A program made the translations under genes and the position numbers. From Phycisphaerae bacterium (lineage in GTDB: Bacteria; Planctomycetota; Phycisphaerae; UBA1845), in contig JAJDEB010000027.1 in assembly GCA_029260015.1 (NCBI GenBank), positions 1-64,000 of the forward strand: a stretch of DNA of 64,000 nt, given 5' to 3'. The first letter of the stretch is position 1; each line of letters begins with the position of its first letter. A model generated the notes under the pieces. The model searched no databases. It saw nothing but the letters and a program-made list of their open reading frames with translations, and was not told the DNA's origin. This document shows, piece after piece, positions 1-8,307 of this stretch.

Positions 1-312
1 CGCGAATCTTGGGTTTCTTGGGCCGCGCCATACACCAACAAGTATGCGCTATCAAAAGTCATCGCGCAATTAAAGTACGGCGCGAATTGAGCTGCGGCTA
101 TACACAGCATAAACTGTGCCGAACACTATTGGGGTGGCCCATCTCCTTTGGAGATGGGGAAGGCGATGATCGCTGTTGTTTAGCTCACAGCGAATTCAAC
201 ATGACGGGTGGCCCAATTCTTCAGACTTGGGGTCTCGATTCACTTGCTTACTAAATGATCGTACGGATGCACTATCCCCTAACGGAACGAAGGGTCGGAA
301 TTCGGAGCAAAC
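1..312. other. Left-edge stretch without a supported gene
   Basis: No recognisable gene is seen here. A short open frame at 9-254 (+) has no ribosome binding site, no family resemblance and an unlikely composition, so it is not called. The stretch contains a strong small hairpin (listed separately at 138-158) and a second copy of the words GGGTGGCCCA near 205. No tRNA-like cloverleaf is seen. Confidence 0.5.
138..158. repeat. Perfect 9-bp hairpin with 3-nt loop
   Basis: CCCATCTCC, loop TTT, GGAGATGGG form a perfect inverted repeat, preceded by GGGGTGG. The design resembles the hairpin at 19182-19198, where GGGTGCG precedes a palindromic stem. It is intergenic and has no T-run, so a repeat-type element is more likely than an intrinsic terminator. 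Confidence 0.5.
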
Positions 313-663
313 GTGCAAACCATGAATTCTGAAAATCTCCCAGATGATGCCAACGGCGATGCGCTTCGGCGGGTGTTTAGCGATGGGTCCGATCCATCTC
401 AGCCGATGGACATCGACTTCCACATTGCGGTGCCCGACGCGCAAGCCTGCGAACTTGTTGCCGCAGCTGCGAAAGAGCACGGGTATGACACGAAGGTCGT
501 GGAAGACGAGGAGGATGGAAGCTGGACGTGCTGGTGTACGATACGCATGCTCGCCACTTACGAGGGCATCGCCGAATCGGAAGACCTCCTTGGCACGTTA
601 AGTCAACCACACGGCGGATACCTCGACGGCTGGGGCACATACGGCAATGCCGAAGACGTGTAG
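313..663 (+). CDS. RraB-domain protein (ribonuclease E inhibitor-like)
   Basis: A 116-residue acidic cytoplasmic protein. Residues about 32-110 match the RraB family layout: an MDIDFHI first strand, a helix rich in Ala and Glu, the GYDTKV-EDEEDGSW strand, and a C-terminal HGGYLDGWGTYG motif. RraB in enterobacteria binds and inhibits RNase E. Whether this protein does so is inferred from the fold only, since the family also occurs as a stand-alone domain of unknown role. The GTG start is chosen because CGGAG sits 5 nt upstream; an ATG three codons later has poorer spacing. It stands alone, with a palindromic repeat immediately after its stop. Confidence 0.75.
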   Translation: MQTMNSENLPDDANGDALRRVFSDGSDPSQPMDIDFHIAVPDAQACELVAAAAKEHGYDTKVVEDEEDGSWTCWCTIRMLATYEGIAESEDLLGTLSQPHGGYLDGWGTYGNAEDV

Positions 664-698
664 GTGCGGACGATCCGGTGCGGCAGACCGCACCCTAC
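661..698 (-). repeat. REP-like element with GTAG head
   Basis: Read on the minus strand this is GTAGGGTGCGG, loop TCTG, CCGCACC, followed by a further partial copy ending CCGCACCTA. It has a GTAG tetranucleotide head followed by a hairpin, as in classical REP sequences. It matches the pair at 10692-10756 with compensatory C/G changes in the stem. The RraB-like gene's TAG stop overlaps its edge. Confidence 0.6.
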
Positions 699-1016
699 GC
701 GTTACGCGCTCGCGCCCCTTCAACGGAAGAATGTGGGACAGCCACCATTTTTCCAGCCCGTAAACGGTATTCCTTAGCTTCACATCAACTGACCTTGAAT
801 GTCGGGGTATTTCGCCCGCGGCCGTCTATTGCCTGCATTTCCCTTCGATCGATATTTGCGTTGTCTACCATGGGGCGGGTTCTTTGACAGCCCTGGACGA
901 TTCCAAAAAGCAAACCATTTCATAATGGCCACCTCACGACAGTCCTGTAGCCTTAGACTGGTGGCGTCAACCACTGGCTGATGACGATATTTGAACGAGT
1001 TCGACGGAGGACCGGT
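699..1016. other. Intergenic stretch, nothing recognised
   Basis: Small frames exist on both strands (for example 799-981 + and 598-783 -). None has a ribosome binding site together with a protein-like composition. No terminator, operator or RNA gene was recognised. Confidence 0.4.
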
Positions 1017-1724
1017 ATGTCCAGCGCGACGCAATCTCAGGTTCAATCGTGGCTGCGCAAGCGGGTTTACTTGCAGTGTGCCGGCAAGCTGGCGGTTGCG
1101 ATTGGGTTGCTGGTCCTGGGTGCGGGATTTCTCTTTGTCACCTATTGGTTCGTGATCGGGTTCTGGTACTTCGTTTTGGTGCGACTTGGCGTAAGCGCCG
1201 ACCTCGCCCCTTTTGCCGCGGGCACGTTCATTGCCCTTTTGTTCATTGGTAATGCCCGCACAGACCGTCAATACCTCAGCGAATTAAGCGTGACGACTGG
1301 AACGTTCAGCGACGAAGTGGTGACGTTCTATCTGCCTGGCATTGGGATGGCCTCCAACATCAACCCGCTCGCACCGGACACCATCCACAGTTTCGTCAAA
1401 ATAATCACAACCCTGCTCTTTTGTGGTCCGCGGGCTGTCGTCGCTGCCTATCGGTATTTGCGAACCGGACTTCAATTGATGCGCACCCAGATAGACGCGG
1501 TAGCAAACGTCATCGGGTTTCTCTATTCTCGTCCCGGACGCGTTGATTTTCAGACGATTGTGGCAAATGTCTCGGACCTAAACCCGGTTAAGACGTTCCC
1601 ACAGGTGACGTTAATCGAAGGCGTCTTGGTTCTCAGTAACGAGCCTGCCGGTTTAACCCTTGGTTCCAGTCTTCGGGGGGAACTCGACCAAGCGATCGGT
1701 TCCATCGCCCCAAAGGCACAGTAG
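1017..1724 (+). CDS. Hypothetical membrane protein
   Basis: A protein of 235 residues that I do not recognise. After a short basic N-terminus there are two adjoining hydrophobic segments at about residues 25-50 and 55-78 (a GLLVLGAGFLFVTYWFVIGFWYF stretch and an AAGTFIALLFIG stretch). A soluble C-terminal part of about 150 residues follows, with one more moderately hydrophobic helix. The ATG at 1017 is preferred over the in-frame ATG at 981 because GGAGG lies 6 nt upstream of it. It has no operon partner, and a palindromic repeat follows downstream. Confidence 0.65.
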   Translation: MSSATQSQVQSWLRKRVYLQCAGKLAVAIGLLVLGAGFLFVTYWFVIGFWYFVLVRLGVSADLAPFAAGTFIALLFIGNARTDRQYLSELSVTTGTFSDEVVTFYLPGIGMASNINPLAPDTIHSFVKIITTLLFCGPRAVVAAYRYLRTGLQLMRTQIDAVANVIGFLYSRPGRVDFQTIVANVSDLNPVKTFPQVTLIEGVLVLSNEPAGLTLGSSLRGELDQAIGSIAPKAQ

Positions 1725-1767
1725 TACATGGTGCATAGATGCTCCAACCTTGAGCGGAATGGAGGAC

Positions 1768-1812
1768 GGGTGACGCATGCGTCTGGATTCCCGCTTTCGC
1801 GGGAATGACGGT
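1768..1812 (+). repeat. Dispersed palindromic repeat, ATTCCCGC family
   Basis: The core is ATTCCCGC (1787-1794), loop TTTC, GCGGGAAT (1799-1806). The flank GGGTGACGCATGCGTCTGG on the left and GACGG on the right also match the copy at 25884-25929, so the repeat unit is about 45 bp. It lies between two unrelated plus-strand genes. Confidence 0.75.
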
Positions 1813-1955
1813 ACGGTGGGCGGCTTTTGGTACACCTGCTCGGAGCGGCGGGCATTGACTTTCATCACCGGTTCCCGCATGTTCAAAAAACATGGGCAGC
1901 CCGTTCAACGGTATGACGCTCGGTCAAACATTCCCGCGTACACAGGTAACCAAAC

Positions 1956-2321
1956 ATGAAAAGCACCAGTCACCACGATGAACGAATTGCAAACATGACC
2001 TTCGCTTCGGTCTATCCACACTATCTTGCGAAAGTTGAAAAGAAGGGCCGAACCAAAAAAGAACTGCATCAAGTGATCGAGTGGCTGACCGGTTTCAATG
2101 AGAAAAAACTGAAGGAACAAATTGAGAACGAAGCGACTTTCGAGCAATTTTTCAAACGCGCAAAATTGAACCCCAACGCGCAGCTCATCACGGGCGTCAT
2201 CTGCGGCTATCGGGTGGAAGAAATTGAAAATTCACTGACGCAGCAGGTCAGATACCTGGACAAGCTCGTGGACGAACTGGCCAAAGGCCGAAAGATGGAG
2301 AAGATACTACGCGCTGGATAG
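1956..2321 (+). CDS. DUF2200 family protein
   Basis: A small, highly charged cytoplasmic protein of 121 residues. It shows the DUF2200 signature throughout: an [21 protein letters not shown] segment, EWLTGF, an [27 protein letters not shown] core, and a [21 protein letters not shown] end. The family's function is unknown. The full family length is present and nothing is missing. It is a single-gene unit between the repeat at 1.8 kb and the convergent membrane protein gene ending at 2398. Confidence 0.85.
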   Translation: MKSTSHHDERIANMTFASVYPHYLAKVEKKGRTKKELHQVIEWLTGFNEKKLKEQIENEATFEQFFKRAKLNPNAQLITGVICGYRVEEIENSLTQQVRYLDKLVDELAKGRKMEKILRAG

Positions 2322-2397
2322 TCCGAAGTACGCGGAGGAATGTAGGACGAGCGGCACCAATCTTTAGACCACGAGTATCCACTATTGTAACCACCGG

Positions 2398-4179
2398 CTA
2401 TGGCAGCCGCACGGTTTCGATTTCTACTGCGAACATTCCCAGCGAATCGTGCAGGACTGTGTGGCCTTTTTTGATGGCGTCGGGGCTTGGCGGTGAATGC
2501 AGGATCGTTACTTTGCGCGTTCCGCTTCGGTACAGACGCCTGCGCAGGGTTGCGTGGCCGCCCGGGTCGCGATCCAGAAAGATCATGTGCTTTTCAAAAC
2601 ACTGCGACGCCTCCATTGGTATCCACCAGCTGTTTGCGATGATGGCTTCTTCGGCTTCGCGGCTTATTGTTTCGTTTAATCGCACGCGGAAGTCTTTCAT
2701 CGTGCCCATCAATCGGACGGCATAGAACTGCGCTCCTATCGATAAGACGAGCAACGATCCAACAACGATAGCACCCGACCCGCGTGCTCCGCCCGAACCT
2801 GCACGGTCATTCCACCAGGCTGCAACATGGTGCGCCGCAAAGACGGCGAATATCGGGTACAAGGTCAGCAGATACCGACAGCCCCAATGGACACCCTTCG
2901 CGTGAACTTCCGGCGAAAATAAAGCGTAAACAAGAGCGTAAACGAAAAGCACCCGCAGACTCACGCGAATCAATCTGTCAGCCGCAAGAGGTTCACCTTC
3001 GAATTGGTGGCCCGTTCGCCCATTGAGAAACGCCAGCACCAACAGTGGCGATGCCGCAAAAAGACTATTGCTCGATAGCAACCAGACCGGTTGGCTGTCA
3101 GCTTGTATCTGAAAATACAAAACGATTGATCCGCCAACGATTCCAAACAAACCCCAAAGATAAAATGAGTTTGCGATCACCGGTTTAGCGCCTACGCGTC
3201 TTCGCGCTAAGCTCTTGAACCAAAGCAGCAGCAGCGGACCGGTAAACAAAATTGACCACGACAGCGATTTGCCGACGTCGAGAAACAAATGGCGAATGAC
3301 GAGCCATCGATCCATGAGAAAGCTGCCGCTTGCGACCGATTCAGAATCGGTTGGCGTAAAGTGATGCCCCAAGGGATTGCCCAGCACCTTCCATTGAAAC
3401 CACCACAACGGTGCCAAGACCAGCGCCGCAACGCATCCGAACACCACACCGCGATGCCACCTGCGCGGTTCGGCGATCACCATACCGACTGCGATCACGG
3501 CGGCTAACACATACATATCGTCGCGAAAGTAAATCGACGCCGCACAAGCCATTCCGGAAAGCACAGCCCACAATGTGCGCGAGTCGCGCAGGTGCAGCAG
3601 AAAGAAAACCATCGCCCAGCACGCCAAACCTGTCCCGGGCGTGTGTTCCCAGAACTCGACGCTGTAAAACCAGAGCGGTGTCCCCAATCCGGCGAACAGA
3701 ATCGCCAGCGCCGGTGAGGCCTTAAAGCCCGCGCGCCCGGCGGATAGTATCGCGGCTAACTTCCAAACGGCGCTCAGCGTCAACAATCCTCCCATAAGCG
3801 GAATGATGTAGAGTCCATTCATTCCCCAGACGCGATATGGAAATGTCGAGACCAGCGGAAAAAAAGGGGCAAACGTACCGTACAACTTTCCGTCGATGAC
3901 ATGCCCGAAGCGCGGAATCAACGGGCTATACTGGTACTGCGGATCGACTTTGACGCCCGGCCAACCGATCGAATAGTCGGTGTAGTCGCTGCGGATGATG
4001 CTTTGCATCTGGACGAACTTGCAGCCGTTGTCCACAATCCAGAAGCCATCTCTAGGCAACTGGGCGAGCGTCGCAACATAGATCGCTGCGACGAGCACGA
4101 GCGAACCGAGTGCGTACCCGCGCGACGACGCTCGGCTGGTTGTGCTGCTGTCATTGAAATCGGCAGAGTGTTGTTGCAT
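2398..4179 (-). CDS. Multi-spanning GT-C type glycosyltransferase-like membrane protein
   Basis: The protein has 593 residues and about ten to twelve hydrophobic segments, starting with a helix at about residues 24-42. The first extracytoplasmic loop is long and carries acidic residues (NGCKFVQMQSIIRSDYTDYS), as in the dolichyl-phosphate-mannose/ArnT glycosyltransferase clan, and an RFGHVIDGKLYGTFAPFFPL segment precedes helix 2. The C-terminal 90 residues are soluble. It lies 34 bp downstream of the larger GT39-like gene on the same strand, so the two probably form one operon for lipid-linked sugar transfer to a cell-envelope acceptor. The substrate cannot be inferred. Confidence 0.65.
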   Translation of the reverse strand: MQQHSADFNDSSTTSRASSRGYALGSLVLVAAIYVATLAQLPRDGFWIVDNGCKFVQMQSIIRSDYTDYSIGWPGVKVDPQYQYSPLIPRFGHVIDGKLYGTFAPFFPLVSTFPYRVWGMNGLYIIPLMGGLLTLSAVWKLAAILSAGRAGFKASPALAILFAGLGTPLWFYSVEFWEHTPGTGLACWAMVFFLLHLRDSRTLWAVLSGMACAASIYFRDDMYVLAAVIAVGMVIAEPRRWHRGVVFGCVAALVLAPLWWFQWKVLGNPLGHHFTPTDSESVASGSFLMDRWLVIRHLFLDVGKSLSWSILFTGPLLLLWFKSLARRRVGAKPVIANSFYLWGLFGIVGGSIVLYFQIQADSQPVWLLSSNSLFAASPLLVLAFLNGRTGHQFEGEPLAADRLIRVSLRVLFVYALVYALFSPEVHAKGVHWGCRYLLTLYPIFAVFAAHHVAAWWNDRAGSGGARGSGAIVVGSLLVLSIGAQFYAVRLMGTMKDFRVRLNETISREAEEAIIANSWWIPMEASQCFEKHMIFLDRDPGGHATLRRRLYRSGTRKVTILHSPPSPDAIKKGHTVLHDSLGMFAVEIETVRLP

Positions 4180-4213
4180 GTGAACGGACAGTATCCTCTA
4201 ACGGGTGCGCAAC

Positions 4214-6238
4214 TCAGCGGTCGCGAAACGGTTTGCCCGATTCGTATTGCCTGATGCGCGACGTAATCGCCCGGCGAATCGACAATTCTTCCTGCGAACT
4301 GCCCAGCAGATTCAACGCCTGGGTGGCAATGTCCACAGCTTCATCAAACCGCCCCAGTTCAGCTAGGGCAGCCGCCTTGGCATCAAGCATCGGCACATCG
4401 TCATGTTGAATTTCGAGTGACTCATTGGCAATCTTTAGCGCGGCTTTGCCGTCGCGCACCGTCGCGCTTGTCGAAGTCGAGAGCAACCACACCAGTCGAA
4501 ATGTTAATTCCGTCTGACCGGGAAGCGCTTCAATACCTTTTTCCAGAACTCGCCTTGCCTCGGCATATCGACGCGTCGTAATCAGGGCATCTGTCAGCAT
4601 TCCATAGACGGGCCGCCCCGCATCCAGTTCGATCGCCCTCTTGAGGCTTTGGATACCGGGTCGCGACTCCTGCTGTGCCAACTTTAACTCGCCCAGGATC
4701 TCGTGGGCAAGTGCCAGTTCCGGTTTCTTTTCGATCGCCTTGCGACACGCGGCTTCCGCATCGTCGAACTTTTTCTGCTCGCCGAGCGCCCGGGCTACCT
4801 TGCAATATGAAATGGCGTGATCCTTCAACCCGGTGATGTCTTCAGTGTGCAGCAGCGGCATGAGCAATGCGATGGCGACAACACTTGCAATCGACGCAAC
4901 CCATTTGCGACTCGCCGCCAAGCGAAGCAACTCGACAAACCCAAACGCGGCGTACAGGATGACGATGGGAACGATGGGCAGTCGAAACCGCGACGTGACG
5001 AAAAACGCCACAACTCCGGCCATGTATGCGAACGCATAACCCCACAACGGAAATTGTCCGACTAGCCCTCGCTTGCCTGATAGCACCATGCCGACAAACG
5101 CAAACGGTACAAGCATGCCAAAACCAATCGGCAGGAATCGAACGATCGGCGTGTACTTGTCGGTGAAGAAATAGAGGTTGTGCGGGTTGGGCACTTCGAC
5201 ATCGTTCCAGAAAAATTTGAGCTTGTGGAGCATCAGGCGAAACGCGTGGCCCGGCTGATCGCGCATGAATTGCAGCGACGCACGATAGTAGAAGCTCGAC
5301 ACTTCGCCCGCCGAAAGCGACCTGCCCATGTTGGATTGTGCGATCGCAGCTGCATCCTGCATCCCGCCCCACCAGTCCGGACGCACACCTGGTAGGACGG
5401 CCATCATGCCGTCGGATTGCGAGTTGTTACCGATGTAAAAATTGAATCCACCGTTTGATGCGATCAGAACAGCCTCACCACCCTTGGCGTAGTTGCGCAG
5501 CGTCACCGGCAAGATAACCAGTGCGCACGCCCCGCCGAACGTCACCGCCCGCGTCAGCCAATCCTTCCACTGCTTCAATCCATATGTGACTATCGGCCAA
5601 CACGCCAACACCGGAATCACAAGCAGCACATTCGGTCGATTCAGCGCCGACAATCCAAAGCAAACACCCGCCAGCGCCCATCCCAAGTAACCGGGACGCA
5701 CGCTCCGCACGATCAACCAAAGTCCAAGCAAGTTCAGAAAAACGCTCAGCGGTTCAACCAGCAGTTCACCGTCGAAAAACACCGACACCCAATACGTCGC
5801 CGCAATCATGCCAGCCAGCGCGGCTACTGCCCTCCCGAAATATCGATGGGCAATCGCAAAGGTCAGACCGCAGCTTGCCGCCCCCATGACAGCCGCCAAC
5901 GCGCGAGGGATCACAAAATCAACGCCGACGATCGAATAAAGGATGCCGAGCAGCCACGGATACAACGGCGCTCGAGGATAGACGCCGTTAAAAAGCGTGC
6001 GCCCTTCGGCGATCGCGGTCGCCCAATCGACGTGAAGCTTCGCGTCAATCGATGGATGTTCAAAAAAGGGGCTGGCTTGTAGCTGCTGGTTGTAAATCAG
6101 GCGAATGATCAGGGCGGCTGCCATCACCGCAAAGAGCAGAACCCAATCAACCATCGACCAACCACACGATTCCGCCGGAGCCTGCGCTTCGCATTCAGCG
6201 GTCTTGACCGGTTCAGTTGATGGCTCGGAATTAGACAT
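4214..6238 (-). CDS. GT39-family membrane glycosyltransferase with C-terminal TPR domain
   Basis: This is a 674-residue protein. Residues about 30-460 are a polytopic membrane domain with the GT39/ArnT-like start (an acidic loop FEHPSIDAKLHVDWA, then GVYPRAPLYPWLLGILY) that in this clan binds the lipid-phosphate sugar donor. Residues about 475-670 are soluble and built of TPR-type helices (AEAACRKAIEKKPELALAHEILGELKLA; AEARRVLEKGIEALP; DEAVDIATQALNLL). The fusion suggests a glycosyltransferase with a protein-docking tail. It is the first gene of a probable two-gene operon with the membrane protein ending at 2398. No donor or acceptor is evident. Confidence 0.75.
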   Translation of the reverse strand: MSNSEPSTEPVKTAECEAQAPAESCGWSMVDWVLLFAVMAAALIIRLIYNQQLQASPFFEHPSIDAKLHVDWATAIAEGRTLFNGVYPRAPLYPWLLGILYSIVGVDFVIPRALAAVMGAASCGLTFAIAHRYFGRAVAALAGMIAATYWVSVFFDGELLVEPLSVFLNLLGLWLIVRSVRPGYLGWALAGVCFGLSALNRPNVLLVIPVLACWPIVTYGLKQWKDWLTRAVTFGGACALVILPVTLRNYAKGGEAVLIASNGGFNFYIGNNSQSDGMMAVLPGVRPDWWGGMQDAAAIAQSNMGRSLSAGEVSSFYYRASLQFMRDQPGHAFRLMLHKLKFFWNDVEVPNPHNLYFFTDKYTPIVRFLPIGFGMLVPFAFVGMVLSGKRGLVGQFPLWGYAFAYMAGVVAFFVTSRFRLPIVPIVILYAAFGFVELLRLAASRKWVASIASVVAIALLMPLLHTEDITGLKDHAISYCKVARALGEQKKFDDAEAACRKAIEKKPELALAHEILGELKLAQQESRPGIQSLKRAIELDAGRPVYGMLTDALITTRRYAEARRVLEKGIEALPGQTELTFRLVWLLSTSTSATVRDGKAALKIANESLEIQHDDVPMLDAKAAALAELGRFDEAVDIATQALNLLGSSQEELSIRRAITSRIRQYESGKPFRDR

Positions 6239-6353
6239 GGGTACTCATTGCCGAATGGCGGGCCGGACAGACGCTCACAATGACAAACATTCCAAACGAA
6301 TCTACGTTTGAAACATTGTCACGGACCGCGCGTTCGAGTGCAAACGCAACCTT

Positions 6354-7595
6354 TTAGGCACTGGCGGCATTATCACCGAAAACGACGGCGCTCTTGTCTG
6401 AATTGCCCGAACCTTCGTTTGCGATTTCAAGCACAACCAGGGTGACATCATCGCGCGGATTCAAAGACCCGGACTCAGCGTCCAATGCCTCCGCAAAGGA
6501 GTGAACCAGTTCATCCGCCGAAAGATGGGCAATGTCATTTAAGACGCTGCGATAGTGGCAGTACTCATCCTCACGTTCTTTCGACTCTGCAAAACCGAGT
6601 TCGACGCCATCGCTATAGAGAATAACTTTCTCGCCTGGCCGCAGCGTCACTGATTGCGTATCAAAATCCTGCTCGTCAAAAATACCGAGAAGCCCACCAC
6701 CCGACTTCAACTCCGTCAGGCGACCGTCGGCTGAACAATGGAACGGATACGGATGACCGGCTCGAGCATATTGCAATTCGAGCGTGCGAATATTCAGCAG
6801 CAAGAAGCCAGCCGTCACAAACTGACTGTTGGGCAAATGCTGCTCGACCAGCTTGGAATTTAGCATCCCCAAAGTCTGACCGGGCGAATAGATCGTGTAT
6901 CCTTGATCGTGAACGTTCTTCGAGGTCACCGCGTTCTTGATGAACATCGTCAGCAGACTGGCTGCCATCCCGTGTCCGACGGCATCGGCGACATAGAACG
7001 CTATGTGATCTTCATCGACCCGGTAGATGTCGTAGATATCACCCGATACAAAAGTCGCCGGACGATACATCGCCGCGAAATGCGCTCGTCCGACATTCTC
7101 GACATGCTGCGGCAGGAACGCCGACTGCAACCGACCAGCCAACCGCATCTCCTGATCCACCTGGGCGAACTGCACGTTAAGCTGCTTGAACAACCGGTGC
7201 ATGTTCGCCAGATCGGTCTCCATCGACTGCACCTTGTGCTGATAGAGTTCGATGGTTGCCAACCGCCCTTGCAATTCATCCAGTGAAATGTCGGGGGCGG
7301 CGTAATCAACGCAGTGTCCTTCAAACAAATTGGCGCACCCGGCATATCCACCCATGATGATTGTGGTCGTGGCGCTCAAATCAAAATGTCGCACCAAATC
7401 CCCAAAGGGCCCCCGGGCTGAGTCGGCGCTTTCATCGGGCGCAGACACCAGCATCGCATCAAAGGACTGATCCTTTGCCGAATTCAGCGCGGATTCATAA
7501 TCGGGCGAGACTTCAACATGATGACCACGGGCGCAAAGTTTCGACTCGACGTCTTGCGACAATCGCTGCTTGGGATCAACCAATAAAAGATGCAT
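6354..7595 (-). CDS. PP2C-like SpoIIE/RsbU phosphatase with degenerate receiver domain
   Basis: A 413-residue protein with three parts. Residues 1-120 have a CheY-like alternation starting MHLLLVDP, but the strand that should end in the phosphoacceptor Asp reads DAMLVSAPDE, so that position is Ser and the domain is probably not phosphorylated. Residues about 120-170 are a coiled-coil linker. Residues 175-400 are a SpoIIE phosphatase domain with FVSGDIYDIY, an FYVADAVGHGMAASLLTMF motif holding the metal-binding Asp and Gly, and ILYSDGVELG followed by RDDVTLVVLE. Such proteins dephosphorylate anti-sigma-factor antagonists in partner-switching pathways. No partner is encoded next to it. Confidence 0.8.
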   Translation of the reverse strand: MHLLLVDPKQRLSQDVESKLCARGHHVEVSPDYESALNSAKDQSFDAMLVSAPDESADSARGPFGDLVRHFDLSATTTIIMGGYAGCANLFEGHCVDYAAPDISLDELQGRLATIELYQHKVQSMETDLANMHRLFKQLNVQFAQVDQEMRLAGRLQSAFLPQHVENVGRAHFAAMYRPATFVSGDIYDIYRVDEDHIAFYVADAVGHGMAASLLTMFIKNAVTSKNVHDQGYTIYSPGQTLGMLNSKLVEQHLPNSQFVTAGFLLLNIRTLELQYARAGHPYPFHCSADGRLTELKSGGGLLGIFDEQDFDTQSVTLRPGEKVILYSDGVELGFAESKEREDEYCHYRSVLNDIAHLSADELVHSFAEALDAESGSLNPRDDVTLVVLEIANEGSGNSDKSAVVFGDNAASA

Positions 7596-7770
7596 TTACA
7601 CGTCCCTCGATTCAATGCGCCATGCGGTTCGCCAAAACGCCAATCGCACCCTGAGCGCAAAACAATCTTTGAGGGTTGCAGATTTCGATTCGGCAAGACG
7701 GAGTCCCTGTCATATAAGATGCGACAGATGCTCCACCTTGAATATACACTTCAGAATGTGATTCGGCGGC

Positions 7771-8295
7771 TTATTGAACGTTGTTTAGGACGGTGTCTGG
7801 AAAATCGATGGCGTCACCCTCTTCGATTCCCAGGTCTTTGAAGAGACCAGCCCGAACTTCCATGGCGTAGCGGTATGGAGCGTCGGGATGGGTGGTCCGA
7901 TCGTCAAATGGAGCCATGGTTTTGATGGTGATGATTGTTCGCTCTGAATCGACAAACGCGATATCCAGCGGCACGGGCACGCGCCGCATCCAAAAACCGT
8001 AGCTCGCTTCCCTATCGGACGTGAACACAAATAACATACCAGGATGCCGACCGTCAGGAAGCGACTCGAGTCGCTCGGCTTCAATTTCCATGTAACCCAG
8101 CGTCCGCTCGTTATCGGTCTTTGCAAGCAGCGCGGCAAATTTCTGATCGCCGATCGTGATGTCGGCTTGCTCCATCTGATCGAAGCGGTCCGGATCGTCA
8201 GCCCCTGGAGGCGTGCAGCCACCTACAACTGCGAGCAATAGCACGCTCATCAGCCAGCGTCGGTCTAAATATCTTGAACATGAAGTATGCATCAA
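7771..8295 (-). CDS. DUF192 family lipoprotein
   Basis: A 174-residue protein. The N-terminus has Arg residues, a hydrophobic core MSVLLLAVVGG and a lipobox-type VGGC, predicting a lipoprotein. The mature part is the DUF192 domain: ITIGDQKFAALLAKTDNERTLGYM, then GMLFVFTSDREASYGFWMRRVPVPLDIAFVD and YAMEVRAGLFKDLGIEEGD. These conserved stretches are typical of the family, whose function is not established. It follows gatB on the same strand with a 12-bp gap, so co-transcription is likely. Confidence 0.85.
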   Translation of the reverse strand: MMHTSCSRYLDRRWLMSVLLLAVVGGCTPPGADDPDRFDQMEQADITIGDQKFAALLAKTDNERTLGYMEIEAERLESLPDGRHPGMLFVFTSDREASYGFWMRRVPVPLDIAFVDSERTIITIKTMAPFDDRTTHPDAPYRYAMEVRAGLFKDLGIEEGDAIDFPDTVLNNVQ

Positions 8296-8307
8296 AGAAC
8301 TCGCTCT

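Noticed and set aside
9..254. 81-codon open frame at the left edge
   Set aside because: No ribosome binding site, atypical composition rich in Cys and His, and it runs through a hairpin repeat.
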